Under the pieces are notes generated by a model. It saw only the letters and a program-made list of their open reading frames with translations, ran no database searches and was not told the origin of the DNA. Below are positions 14,401 through 26,243 of a DNA stretch of 64,000 nt, piece after piece. How positions within the stretch are numbered: the first letter of the stretch is position 1; each line of letters begins with the position of its first letter. A program made the position numbers and the translations under genes. Source of the DNA: Orbilia blumenaviensis (taxonomy: Eukaryota > Ascomycota > Orbiliomycetes > Orbiliales > Orbiliaceae); assembly GCA_036872755.1 (NCBI GenBank), contig JAVHNS010000012.1, forward strand, positions 1,240,001-1,304,000, in the 5' to 3' direction.

Positions 14401-15220
14401 AAAGCCAATGTATTTAGTAGTAAGAGCATTATTGATTTTTGAAAGAACGGTACTTATTATAAAACTCAAGTCAAGCTAATTTCTCGCACCTATCTCAAGA
14501 TCGAGTACCTATTTTAACGTTATTGCATATCCCGGAGGTGGTATTGAAACTGTAGGTGTAATAGGGTATGATAATTCTAGGGTAGGGTCTCGTGGCCCCG
14601 AAAATAAGTAGGTGCATCATATTAGTTTCTACAGCAGCAAAATAGCTTTGATGCCCTTAGATAAGCCATCTAATTAATGAAAGAAAATACGTCAGCTACT
14701 ATGAATAAGTACTCTTTTAGGGGAGTTAATCATACTTTAAACATTCAATGGGCCAACCTTGCAAGGTCGTAAATGCATATATAAAGCATAGCCCTTTCGA
14801 TGCTTCTACACCATTCTCATCCATACACAACGATATACTCGGCTCCGGATATATAAGCCTCTACCTGGCCTACAAGACAGGCAAATAAGCCCAAAGTTTG
14901 GATATATAAAACGGTTTGTTCAACAATATCACCATAATAGTACCCGGACGAGTAAAGCTAATTTTGATTTCTGCCCATGCACTAGATACGTTTACCTATC
15001 TCGTATCCCTGGTAAAAGCGTGTGTAGCCTTCCCCCATATTTCAATTGATTGGGCTCGATGCCAGGGGCGTGAAATTTTACAGCACAAACATTGTGTCAA
15101 TGCAAGCTTTACCTGACAGAATTCGCATTAATGTCCATTTAGTACTGTCTGTGGCCTGTTAGTTGGATTGTAACGCCAGTCGCCTTCAAGTCACGACCTG
15201 TACACGAATACCGCCACATT
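11427..15220. other. Long gene-free interval
   Basis: About 3.8 kb, AT-rich, with only short chance open frames. It includes a cluster of AAGTACCT/TACCTAGGTA half-palindromes at 13485-13520, a poly-T run at 14264-14282 and TATATAAAGC at about 14777, which may belong to the promoter of the next gene. I see no gene here. Confidence 0.5.
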
Positions 15221-16261
15221 ATGGACCCTGTCACTAAACTCACAATGCTCTGCTTCACCTTTCAATATATCAACAATCGCTACCCGTTTTGCCCCGGTTG
15301 TTTTCCCTATGGCGATCCGGCACAAGGCGCGGGGGCTTGTTTTAGTTGCTACACAGCCGCAATAACCATAAACAAACTGAATGAGTTCTTATCGGTGAGT
15401 CCTACATTTTTCTAGCTTCTTACTAGTCACACCTGTAGACGTAGTTTTCAAAAACTTGTCTCAGAGACTACACTCGAAAACCATTGCTATCACAATATCA
15501 TAGATTGAAGTCAGCCGCTAATACATCACATATACTGTGCTCGTAACTTTTAGAACCATTGGAGCCAGCCGGAATATGAATCGGCGTCCGCGACCGGCAT
15601 GCATCTCAATTCCCAGCAGGACGGACGCGCTTATTTGACAGATGATGGAGGTATCACTGATGCCGATTTGGACCCAAATCTTCAGATGTCACCGTTGTTT
15701 AATATCGATCCAACACTCCTCAACTACCCGAATTCCGCCTTCTCCGCTACCACGTGTCTATCCCAGGATGCAAGGTCCCCTAATAGCTCCGAAGCTCTCA
15801 CAATCCCGAGACCAGACCAATACTTTGGCCCTGAAACACCCTCGCAAACTACCATGGTAGACCGAAGGGTGCTAGAGGACTGTGTATCAGAAACACCTTT
15901 ATCCTCCGGTCGGATCTACGACTCCTCAAATAGGTCTTCAGGGGTATTTGGGTGCAAAGTTTGTAACATGACCTTGATGAACGAAAGGACTCTCAAAAAC
16001 CACGAGATGGATAAGCATGGGCCATTTAAATATAAGGTCGTTTGCTTGATGAAACGCTGTAAAGGTGAATTCTGTGGTGCCAAGCACTGTAATGGTCGGT
16101 GCCCTAATGCTCGGGACTGTGACTCCCAGCGTGTATGCGGTATACGGAACAAGGCTATCCACAATATGCTACAACATTTGCAGGAGGTCCACGGAATTCC
16201 ACTCGAGGATGGAAATGAAGAAAATAAGTTTTTCAGAGTCACGAAGCATCGAAACGCATAA
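15221..16261 (+). CDS. Putative zinc-binding (C2H2-like/Cys-rich) protein
   Basis: Two exons, 15221-15394 and 15554-16261, joined in phase 0 by a 159-nt GTGAGT...TTTTAG intron; predicted 293 residues. Exon 1 has a CPGC...CFSC pair that could bind zinc. The C-terminal third has CKVCNMTLMNERTLKNHEMDKHG, a C2H2-type finger (CxxC...HxxxxH), followed by a Cys/His-rich stretch (CLMKRCKGEFCGAKHCNGRC) and a final HLQEVHG. The middle is Ser/Pro-rich and likely disordered. The layout suggests a nuclear DNA- or protein-binding factor. No precise family recognised. The exon 1 link rests on splice signals only; the second exon alone (from Met 15599) is more certain. Confidence 0.6.
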
Positions 16262-17880
16262 AAAACCTCTTCTTTTTTAAGTCTTTACAACCGCTTCAGT
16301 TTCATTTGGTCTAAAGGGGAAATAAAGAGGTAGATAGGTTGGGTAATCCTTTTTTTGTTTTTTTTTTTGCTATTCCTGGACAAGCTGGGTACTAGATGTA
16401 TCTTTTCCGTGCACTTCCCTTACTGTTATATCGTTTTTTCACCACCTCGTCGCTCGTTAAGCCTAGAATAGGCGATGCAACTGTCAATCTAACTGGTTAC
16501 TTTTTTTTTATCTAATTCCTTACTTCACTGTTTTTTTTCTCATTTTCTTTTACAAATCGCATTTATTCGTGCTTTCCATGGCCTCATGAAATACTGTATT
16601 TAAAACCTATGCATGCTTGTAGCGTCATTAAATATCTATATCGAGCGGCGTGTAGGTACTGGTTTTGAAAGTATACTAATATTCAGCTTATACCTGGTCT
16701 CTTACGTATTCTTATACCTATAGTAATAATTAATACAAGTCATATCCACTAGATTTCGTGCTGAAGCAAAATTTCCCATCCCATAAGTTTACCCCGAATG
16801 AATGACGACGAATCCATGATTCCAGATCTTCTATTAAGAGGATAATTTAAAAACATAGAGAGATTTTGTCATCAATCACGAGCTTGCGTGTCATTTTGAA
16901 CATGTTGAGGCCTGTATATCTAGATCGAAAATTCCACTCTGCCTAAACAGCACTCCGTTGCGTCAAGTTTTGTAAATAGCAATGTTATTCCAGGCCTAAA
17001 AATAGATTTTTGTAGGGCTACTTGGTAAGGTCAACGGGATAAATTTCGCCAGCGCAATTTAGAGACTATAGGTTTAGATATTATTTTCAAGCCTATAATG
17101 GAAAATCATGGCCCAAAATTGATACCCTAGCTTATCAGAAAGTTGGAATTAGGCCTCATGATTAGAGCCTTCGAAACATTCTTTCGTCATCATAATTATA
17201 ATATCTATATCCACTGCACATGGGCGACAGCAAATAACCCTGTCTGGTGGGGCTTGGGGAATTTCTTGTTACAAGATCTGAACTTGCCTCAACGAATCCC
17301 CTATCAGGAGGCGGAAAAGGATGTCTATTTGTGATTTATCAGAACCTAATCGATAGTCAAGCCAGATGAGCGATATACTTAATTCTATTGATACGTACCC
17401 ATTCGCACCATGTTATATCATAGTGTTGTCCGGAGAACTTAAATAGTGCGTGCAGGTCAACGAGACCAATGCAGGTCGTGTTCTATTATATTTTAGTCTC
17501 GTAGTTATGCATAACCTATATTCTGGGCTCTATTCACGAAGCTAGTAGCTAGGTATTTAATTATATATATACTACTGAGAAAATGAGGCCGCGTGAAACT
17601 AATTTCCCGTACAACCAATATTATTCCTATAGGTAGTACAGAATCATTGTTATATTTCAACTCTAGCTCCGACTGTGGACCTCGTAGGTATAAAGAATCG
17701 TAGAAATAGCCTCAACTCAAGCTTCATGGACTTCAGTTGCCCTCCATCGATCTCCAATGACTAAAAAACAACAATTGAAGAATGACAGCACCATTAACGA
17801 CACAGGTAGATGCTCGGCGGAAACTTATCTAGTAGTATTGTAGAAATATAGGTTGTAGTTTGAAGGCATAGGTTGGCCAG
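16262..17880. other. Gene-free interval
   Basis: T-rich tracts follow the zinc-finger gene (16350-16540), then AT-rich sequence. A 63-codon open frame at 17143-17334 has no supporting features. No gene identified. Confidence 0.5.
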
Positions 17881-17888
17881 TATTTAAG
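17881..17888 (+). promoter_or_regulatory. TATA-like element before the hairpin leader
   Basis: TATTTAAG about 20-30 nt before a strongly CT-rich stretch (17905-17945) resembles a core promoter followed by a pyrimidine-rich start region. It would place the transcript start about 1.5 kb before the ATG at 19463. Inference from motif and spacing only. Confidence 0.3.
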
Positions 17889-17904
17889 CCGAGCAGCAAC
17901 GTAA

Positions 17905-19462
17905 ACCTTCTTTCTTTCCTTCTTTCATCCTACATCCTCCTGCACATCACGATCTTCTCACAAGTCGCGTCTTTACTCTTCTATTTTGCTATCAACAGCT
18001 TTTATCTCTTCTAATCCCCTCGATCGATTCGATAAAATTCATCTCTTCAGAATTCTAATTCTTCTGATAATTATCTTTTCTTCACGAAAGATTATTTAAT
18101 TTAGTTCTTCCGACATCATTCCCCGTCTTGGAAAGAAAAAGAAGAAAAATACGTTGCTGTTGATGCCATCTTCTATCAATACCGAACTTTCCTTTACTCT
18201 TCAGGCAACGACTTCGCAGATCTCCTGAGCAGTATTACCTCCTCTGTTTACAGAATCATCACGTTCTCTATCACGCATCTTATAATCATCAGATTCTCGA
18301 TCGGATTCCTCGCTGTTCATTGTTCGTCGTTGTTAATCAACATCGAACTTTCCGTTCTTCGCCTTGCTTGCAAAGAACGATCAGGTCTCTTAGATTATTA
18401 TCTGTCCTCGCGATCATAATCCTAAGATCCTTGTTTATTCCAGAATCCAAATTATAGGATTTCTCGACGGAGCTTCAAGACCGAATTGTTCTCCCCTCTA
18501 GTTGATATTTAATATCAACATCGAGCGCTTTTGCTTTGGTGATAAGCCTCGACAGATTTTATAGGTATCCATTTACCGATACCTCGAGCTCAGAATTATT
18601 TGATCCTTATTGATCTCGTTGCTCAGTCTTTTAGAATCACCGGATTCTTGACGAAACTTTCTCAGTTATAGAAAGTTACTCCCCTTAGCATTGATATCCG
18701 CGTCAATATCAAACGGTTTCCGTATTGAAGAGGAAGAAATCACTGGCGCACTCAGCATCTATCTTCCTCATCTGCCTTGCAAACTGGTTCAAATAGAATC
18801 GCCGGATTCAGCTTCGATCCCTCGATCCCACTTGTCGAATCATCAAATCCCTCTGAAAAACTGATCAATACGAAACTCTCCCCTTTGTGGTATTTATACC
18901 AAACCCAAGATTCATTTGCCTTGCCTTGCAAATTGATTCAAATACTCCGATAATACCGACCTACGTCAACAATCACCGGATTGTACCGAAGACTTCTCTT
19001 AAGAAAGTATTCCCCCGTTAATATCCCTATTAACGCCGAGTTGTATCTCGCCTTGCTTGCAAGATACTCTGATCTCCTCGATATTACTGCCGATCGAGAA
19101 CCCCTAAGTTTTCTCAAAACTTTTGCCGACCCGAAGGGTTTTCTGTCATTAATATTCACTACGACACTTGTTCGAGAACTTTGCCAGTTTCAGCAAAGCT
19201 ATTGCTTGTCGATACTCATATCGCCCACAACTGTTTACTCCGGATCATTATCTATCATCCTTCAAGAGTCGCCAGATTCTTGTGAAAGCTTTCCGTTGTT
19301 CGAAAGCTTCTCCATTTGATATCGAGCTCAAGTGAGAAGCAAAGACCCAGTGAGTCCACCGGTGCAAAGCCAATGCTCCCCGTATGAATATTGTTTTAAC
19401 AAATATATATCTCGCAGAATAAAAAACAAAAACTCTACTTTGAAACGGTAGAAAGAGCAAGA
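17905..19462 (+). other. Pyrimidine-rich putative leader with a series of short hairpins and degenerate ~150-190 bp modules
   Basis: The sequence is CT-rich with many small perfect inverted repeats. Examples: 18354-18378 (GTTCTT...AAGAAC), 18501-18519 (GTTGATATT-T-AATATCAAC), 18563-18584, 18655-18677 (AACTTTC...GAAAGTT), 18690-18707, 18888-18901, 19017-19034, 19043-19067, 19106-19122, 19179-19198 and 19287-19309. A module AGAATC(A/G)CCGGATTC, then an AACTTTC-type hairpin, CTCCCC, and a TGATAT-type hairpin recurs in degenerate form near 18633, 18795, 18970 and 19265, with weaker traces at 18252 and 18440. No long reading frame crosses it. It ends just before the ATG of the next gene, so it may be a structured 5' leader, or a tandem repeat of unknown origin. 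Confidence 0.5.
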
Positions 19463-20387
19463 ATGCCACGAACCCGAAGCATGGCAAAGGCAGAGGCTGC
19501 CGAGAAGGCACAGGCTGAGGCGGCCAGGGCTCAAGGTAGGTCAAATCACAATTTAATGATCCTTAGCTATTAGCGCTATAGATCTCTGCCAGAGACTAGA
19601 GAATGGAATGAACTAATCGAGTTCTGTAAATTTAGGCCCAGTCGCCGAGGGCACTCCTGGGGAGAGAGTCTCCTCCCAACAGGGAAGCGAGGGAGTGGGG
19701 GGGAAGGACAAAAGGGGAAAGAAGAGGAAGAGGGAGGAAGAGGAGGAGGAATGGGAGGGTAAAATAGAAGAGGAGGTGGGGGGAGAAGGGGGGCCTAGCA
19801 AGAAGAGGCCGCGGAGGGCGTCCTCCCCTGCAGGGACTCGGTCATCCTGGTCCTCTGACGGCTCCAGTCTCGACTGGAGCGACATGTCAGAGGACGAGTC
19901 GATGCACCATTCCCTGAAGGGGAGGGGCGTTTCCAAGGCCTACAAAAAGGCCAATTTTGCGAGGGGGAACAGGCGGAACCAGGGGTGGTTACGCCGGGGT
20001 ACCACCACGCTCCGGCTCCTGGACCCGTACAGTCCGGCGGGCGGCCGAGACACCCCATGTCCGCCTTCTAGGCGGTACACTGGGAATACGCCGTCGCCGG
20101 ACTTCGTATTCCGTCCAAGTCCGGAGCCGCCCTGGCAAGAACCATCCCCCGCCCGTTCCCCCTCGCCCGCCCCCCCGTCTCCTCCAACCTCCCCTCCACC
20201 TCCACCTCCCGCTCCCGCCCTCCCAATGCCCCTCCCCTTCGTCCTCCCCCTCGGCCTGGCACCACATCAGGCCCCAGCAGAACTGCCAATCAATTGGCAG
20301 TTCGTCACCGAATGCGTTTCGGTGGACCCAACCTCCGAATGGAGGTTCGAACTCAGGGTCTACCGAAACGCCGGTGCTAGGGCCTGA
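19463..20387 (+). CDS. Low-complexity, probably nuclear protein of unknown function
   Basis: Two exons, 19463-19535 and 19636-20387 (phase-1 GTAGGT...TTTAG intron), predicted 274 residues. The N-terminus is Ala/Arg/Glu-rich (starting MPRTRSMAKAEAAEKA). Then comes a mixed Lys/Glu block (KRGKKRKREEEEEE) and SKKRPRRASS, which look like nuclear localisation signals. A Ser-rich acidic stretch (SLDWSDMSEDES) and a long Pro-rich tail (PPSPPTSPPPPPP) follow, and the C-terminus is TSEWRFELRVYRNAGARA. No domain recognised; most of it should be disordered. It stands out through its neighbours: a 1.5-kb hairpin-rich region directly upstream and seven PUF-type motifs downstream of the stop. Its architecture is echoed by the loci at 23321 and 24830. 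The exon join is supported by splice sites and frame. Confidence 0.6.
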
Positions 20388-20486
20388 TGTGGTTGCCCCC
20401 CCTCCTCCTCCCCCTCCCCTCCTTCTTTTTTTTTTTCGTTTTTTCTTTCGCTTTCTTTTCCACATTCAAAAATACCTTCCTTTCTT

Positions 20487-20625
20487 TGTATATATTTCTT
20501 GTCTGTTTCTGTATATATTTCTCTTTTCTGTGTATATTTCGCTTTTCTGTATATAGTAGCTGTTTAATAATCTTGTACATATAATCCGTTCCTGTATATA
20601 TATCTGTTTCGCCCTTCTGTATATA
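20487..20625 (+). promoter_or_regulatory. Cluster of Pumilio/PUF-type motifs in the putative 3' UTR
   Basis: TGTATATA occurs at 20487, 20510, 20548, 20593 and 20618, TGTACATA at 20574, and the near match TGTATATT at 20531. All lie on the sense strand of the preceding gene, 100-240 nt after its stop. The UGUAHAUA consensus is known for PUF proteins such as Puf3. Seven sites in 140 nt suggest a post-transcriptional control region, although the local T/A-rich composition makes single sites less meaningful. Confidence 0.45.
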
Positions 20626-23320
20626 TCTTATTTCTCTTTCCTTTCAAGTCATCCTATCTATTGTATTTTGTGTATTTAATTCTCTTGTGTTTTTTCGTTT
20701 AAATGGGTTTGTATGTGCATGTAATAGACATGTAGTATGGAAATTGATTCATCAATTTCCGATACGTGAGTCACGAAAGGTATAAATATATATACTGCCT
20801 ACGCGCGCAACAGCGATTATCGGTGTCTGCTAGAATTGGCCGTGCTCAGTATGCGCTAGTACTGTAACATGATAGAGACCCCTATGGTGCGCGATACTAG
20901 TTGGCGATAGTCTGTATAACGGGAACCGTGCAAAATACGTAGATGAGATATGCCAGTAGTATCCTCAGTACGGCACGCAAAGTTTCGGTTTCGCCGTCGT
21001 CACTGTCGTTCCTGTATATATAAAATCGATCTAGGAATTGGTAGAACTCAAGGCCTACGACGAAAATATGTGTGCTCATGCCAGGCACTATTAAATATAT
21101 ATGTTACACTGAAGATATGATATTCTTGAACCTTCCACTAGATTGCAGTTATCAAGATCGCTTTCTATATCGATCATGCGCACGTAGGGAACGAAGTCTA
21201 GAATGTTCAAGAATAGTACTAATAACTTAACGATGCTATTCGCTCTTAATCGTTACGGCGCTCATGTATGTAGGAAAGCTTTGGGTGCGGGTGGTACCTA
21301 CTTGCCAAGTAGTCTCGTACCTACTAAGTATCTACCTAGGTAGGTAGTTTCTCGTAGGCACATCTAGAGGTAGTTATAATAGACTCTGCATTGGGGTCAG
21401 CTATAGACTCTTTGTTCCTTCTTTCCTCCACCTTCCTTTTTACCCTCTTCCCTGCATCCAGAAGAGCCTCATCGCCGCCATCATTGCCGCCCTTGTTTCC
21501 AATAACTTTGCCTCCTATATACTCTTTACCACAATAATCATCTCACTATCCTAAACTACTTTACTCTCTATATTTCTCCTCCTCCACTTCTCCTTAAGTA
21601 TCGCTAAGCTTTGAGGCAGCAATCTACAATTACAATCGGCTCATCACCTTGGGCCTGCGGAAACGCCCCTTCACGGAGGCCGTCATTCTCATCGCCGTTG
21701 TCTCTTCATCGTCCTCTTCATCACTTCTCATACACCACCTCCCTTCCTTTGAGCAAAACAACCTCCACGAAGACGGATGTCAGCCGTGATCGCCCTCCTA
21801 CAGCAGGTCGGCGACATTCCCCCTTTTCCCCTAGCCAAGGTCTATTCGTAGTACCTATACTAATTCCTTTACCTCCTCTTAGGGCTTAGCAGACCTACTC
21901 GCCCATCCACAGACTACTCCCCAGTCCGGTGCCACGATAGCAATCACGAATAACCCACAGGGATCCGCACCTATCCCACCAAAATAAGGAAGATTACTAC
22001 GCATACCCCGTCACCAAAAGGATACGATCTTATTAGCCCAATACTAGGGCCGGCTGTCCTATCTCTCAGTCCTTCATCAGTGGGTCGTCGTTCTCACACG
22101 GATGTCATCTTCGAGGAGACTGCGGGTCGGCCACGCCGGATCTAATCCTGGTCAAGCCACCCTTTTGAATTTCCCTGCGGCGAACACGGATAGATATTAT
22201 GCCACGCTTAGGGGCAGGTGCTGAAAAGCCTCCAAATATATGCTTGAGGCTGGGGAACTATCAAATTTAATATTTCTAGAATCTTGGCTCTTCTGTTTCC
22301 AATAGATTTTGTCATTTCTCAGTATGGGGGGCACCCCAGAGCTGAAGCCAGAAAATTCAGACAAAGATAAATACCAGATGGGCACAGGCCCCAGTTGGGG
22401 TAGGTCGTTGGGGACTTGGACCAGCCTTCCAGCCTGCCCTATGTTCCTCTTCGCTAGGCGACGAAAAAAAGATCCAGAGGAGAGAATTTTTGAGGGGGGA
22501 AGCGAGAGAAAGACATAGTATAGGCTGGGGCATATAAACCCAAACCCTGGTGGCGTTCATTCTTCCTCACATACCAGTGAGCGCCCGAAAACTCAAACTC
22601 ATATATGCCAGCGAGTAATGGAAAATAACTTCTTACACTAGTTCATGACATCATACCATGGAATTACTGACCTATAGCAGTGAGCTCTGGGACAGAATAC
22701 ATTTTTAGCATGAGTGTACATAGTGCACCAGGTCAGAGTGAAACTTTAGATACTGTTATGTACAAAGCCAAGGTAATAGCCTTATATCGTATGATGCGGC
22801 GCAGCGCGGCGTTAATAAGGATGGCAGCCCATGGCTGTACAAGCTTAGTTTACCTCCAGCCAGCAGACCTTGTTTTCCATCTATCTATATTTTGATTTGT
22901 ACATATGCATAGATAAGCTCAATCAAATACTCCTCGGTCTCCTTAGTTGCACGTGATCGCTATTCGCTTGGATACTGTATAGAATATATGGAAATGAAAC
23001 TAACTAGTAGTTAGCGCACGCCCACACTAAATGGACAAACTACGTAGTAACATGCACCCCCGCCTGCGTTCTCTTTTTGGTAAATACTTAGTAGTATAAA
23101 TATATTTAGGCAGTATATGAGATCTTGGTAGCAAAGTGCAGTATAAATATTTGCTGCTCATCTAGATGTGGTATAATCTGCCTATAAGGTACTCCCCGCA
23201 ACGAAATCTCTTCCTGATCTTTTTCTTTCATCACCACCCGTCTCGCCCTAAACCGAAATCTAAGCACGATTAAGAAGAATAAATTCACTGTCACCGTCTT
23301 TATTGCCACAACCTGTCAAG
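20626..23320. other. Gene-poor interval with CT-rich and decayed-looking segments
   Basis: 21400-21600 is a CT-rich leader-like segment. 21600-22150 is GC-richer with Ser/Pro/Arg-type codons broken by stops in all frames; it may be a relic of the low-complexity family nearby. A CTACCTAGGTAG palindrome sits at 21332-21343. No intact gene could be defined. Confidence 0.4.
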
Positions 23321-24200
23321 ATGTTAGAGCGCGGTAGTTCTCCAACCCCAAAATCCCCTCATGGTAATTCCCCATCGGAAGGTACCAGAGTCCCCGGCAA
23401 AGGCTAATCTTTTTATTGATTCTGATACCTCCTCCCTCTGTTATTTTTTTATAGATGTTAAAATCAATTTTCATTATATATAGAGGGTAACGCCGCTTCT
23501 ATGCCACCAGGTGAGCCGTTGCGAGGAAGAACTGTCTCTTCCTCGAGTATTAGGGCTACCTACAGGCAAAGAGCTAGTCGATCTAGGAGCCCAGAGAGAG
23601 AGAGAATCGTCTCTGGTAGGGTCCCAATGGTTTATCCTGCTCCACAACTTCCTACCCCGCAAATAGAGCGCCAGAGGGCTAAAGGCTCCAGCGCAGAAAG
23701 TCAAATCAGCACGCCCAAACCAAGCAGGGACTCCTACTCCCGTTCTAGTTCTCATTCTCCCGGCCGGGGGGGCCACGGGAAGAAAACATAGGTCACAATG
23801 CGTAGACCTATACCCCCAAAGGCCCCTCCCATCAGAAAGAACTCAAGCGCCATTCTTCACCATCTTGGACCTGTTCAAGATGTTAAGAAAGTACCGAAAA
23901 CGAGTTTTTACCAAAACGTCTTTTCGGCACAGGGTTTACATCCACCGACGCGACAGCGAGTGAACGCTACCATACCCTTCTTACAATTATACTTACATTA
24001 ACATGGATAAGGAGGAGGAAGAAGATGGGCTCGATGAGGAGGAGCGGGAGTGGAGGTTTCGGTTTTGCCTTAACATCCCGTTAGATCAAGGGGTCGGGGA
24101 CTTTTTGCGCCAAAATCCGAATGCAGCGGCAGATATCTTCTTTCCGGAATGGGTTGAGCCTGGAGCCGCGACCCAGCCTTATTATGGCGAGCTTGATTGA
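23321..24200 (+). pseudogene. Ser/Arg/Pro-rich low-complexity gene with an in-frame TAG
   Basis: A three-exon model fits splice sites and phase: 23321-23363, 23484-23959, 24012-24200 (introns GTAATT...TATAG and GTGAAC...ATAAG), 236 codons in total. Codon 117 (23789-23791) is TAG, after which the same frame stays open for 56 codons to the end of exon 2. Either the protein ends at 23791 (about 116 residues), or this is an interrupted copy, or the stop is read through. The first half is Ser/Arg-rich (RASRSRSPERER, SYSRSSSHSPGRGG). The last exon is acidic and ends with EEEREWRFRF and a Pro/Ala tail. CT-rich leader and short phase-1 exon 1 resemble the gene at 19463. Function unknown. Confidence 0.45.
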
Positions 24201-24829
24201 GGTATGGTCCCGTCACGTGCGCCCGCTTCTGTGGAGAAGCGCGGCATGAAGAGAGAGCAGAAGGGGTTCGATATCAAGAGAGCCATGTATTTACAGCCCT
24301 GAATGTTAGCCGTGTAAGGGCATGTTTAGCTTAAATGAGCTAAGGCAGTGTAGTTCTTGGTGCTGCAGTTATTCATGTCACATCCGTGGTGCCGTATCGC
24401 TTAACCTCCACATATTCATGCGTGAAACACAAAACCTTAGCCTCGTTGTAGTAGTGCAAAATAATAAATGCAAAGATCCCACCGCAGCACAAAGATGTAT
24501 ATATATCTACAGGCGTATAGCTATGGTGGATAGGTATATACGACACAAGCTTCCCATAGAAGGATGCATACACCGCCAGTCGATCGAGTGGATGCTTCGC
24601 TATCTGTGTTCAATTAATCGCTTTGCGGGATTAGCATATCCCCCAGTATTGAAGCGCAGTGCGGTTGAAATGACCAACCCCCGTATTTCAAGCCAGTTCC
24701 TCTAGTTCCCTCCTCTCCTCCCCTCAGTAACTATTTTTTAAGAACTACATACCCTAAACGACCTTCACATCCATTATCTGCACACCCGCCATCTCCATCA
24801 TTCTATCAAAACGATACCAATCCACCACA
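24201..24829. other. Short gap between two related-looking loci
   Basis: No supported gene. A 127-codon open frame at 24322-24705 lacks domains and has AT-rich, chance-like composition. 24705-24829 is a CT-rich leader before the ATG at 24830. Confidence 0.4.
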
Positions 24830-26067
24830 ATGCCACGACCACAACTTCCAAAAAATTCTAAATCACGAGGTAGATCTTCCGCTCCCTACCAAGTTAGGCC
24901 CAAGACCTGTGCCACCTCCCGCTTCCGCTCTCCAACCCGCGCTTCCAAACCAAGTAGGGAGTCCTGCGGCTATTTGTCAGTAGTAGTAGCGCCCTGGTGC
25001 CTCCGCCTGTACATATGACGCATCAGTACGAAAGCGTCGGTACAAAAAAAAACCGTCTGAATGGGTGAATATTTATCTATTCCGGCAGAGAGGCCATGTC
25101 CTACCGCACCTGGTAGCGCGGCTAGGACGATGGAAAGAGCGGAGCCAATCACCGAAGGGAAGTGGAAGCAATGAAAAGAGGAGAAGGAGGATAAGCTTTT
25201 GGATGCAGGCCCGGAGGTGTGGTTTGCGGAGGTTGCAGCAGACGCTTAGAGGCAACAAGGGCTGGAGGCCCGATTGGTGGCAGAACAGGCAGAGTTTGTG
25301 GCAGAAGAGAATTAGGGAGGACCTAACAGGACACGATAGATGGGTTCTTTACGATACAGTTCACCTGGAGGTTGTATACGGAGACGTGAAAGTAGAGGAG
25401 GTCGTTCAGAAGGGGCGATTAGATGAAGAAGGAGCTAAACGGGGTGGCAGCATCCGGAGTCTCATCAGACGAAGTCAATCAAAGATCCATACTAGGGCGA
25501 TAGGGTCGGGTGAAGTTCAATGATGCATATCATGCAAGCCATACAACGTTGACCGTGAAAATGCCACAGTGGAACTGGTCTCGAACAACACAGCTAATTA
25601 CAACGCGAGAAATTGGCGGTGAGTGTGTGGTATTTCGCTCATACAATTCCGAATTGGTGATCCCTGCCATTTATGTCGCACGAGCTTAAACCAGCGGATC
25701 ATCCAGGTTACACCAGAAAATAGACTTGATAGAGGTGGTACAAGAAGAGCAAGGAACAGCTGTATGGTCGCTTTACAGATATCTAGATCTGGACACTATA
25801 AGCTTCGTCCCATAGAATTTTCCCCACGACCACACAGTTTCACGACAACAAGGCAACGGCTGTCCAGCGCAAAAGATGGCAATACCAGGGATCCCCGGGC
25901 CACTGCTGCCCATCAAGCTCAAATATAAGGCCTCGAACTTTGTGCAAAATTGTCTACGAAAGGTGCAGCAGGAGCAGCGTACCGATATTGGTGATGATGA
26001 CAATAGCAATGCCTCCAGATGGAGGGGCAGGTTTGACATGTCAGTCATCCCAAATTTCTTCTATTGA
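24830..26067 (+). pseudogene. Decayed low-complexity gene copy
   Basis: A CT-rich leader leads to ATGCCACGACCA (MPRP...), a start like that of the 19463 gene, with a possible phase-1 donor (GTAGAT) after 40 nt. Downstream, protein-like segments occur in shifting frames with several in-frame stops. Examples are an acidic/Ala-rich stretch around 25080-25310 broken by TGA/TAG codons, and about 25510-26067, where one frame reads KMPQWNWSRTTQL and later IPGIPGPLLPIKLKY before TATTGA. No family recognised. Several separate lesions make a functional product unlikely; an alternative is a many-exon gene I could not splice. Confidence 0.35.
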
Positions 26068-26243
26068 AAACACGATATATCAATAGCGGGCCGAGACTAT
26101 ATCAATAGCGGTATCGGCCCTGGGTTAATACAACCATAACTATCGAAATACTCTCGGTGCCGGGCTTAAGTACGTAAATATGCTAATTTCAGACGCAACG
26201 TAGGGGCCAGTACCTTCGCCTCACTTCTCCAATAAACCTGTCG

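Noticed and set aside
19613..20580. Several long open frames on both strands over the Pro-rich gene
   Set aside because: By-products of GC-rich low-complexity sequence; only the frame joined by the phase-1 intron has a sensible start.
24322..24705. 127-codon open frame as a gene
   Set aside because: No domain, AT-rich random-like composition, no neighbouring splice or leader signals.
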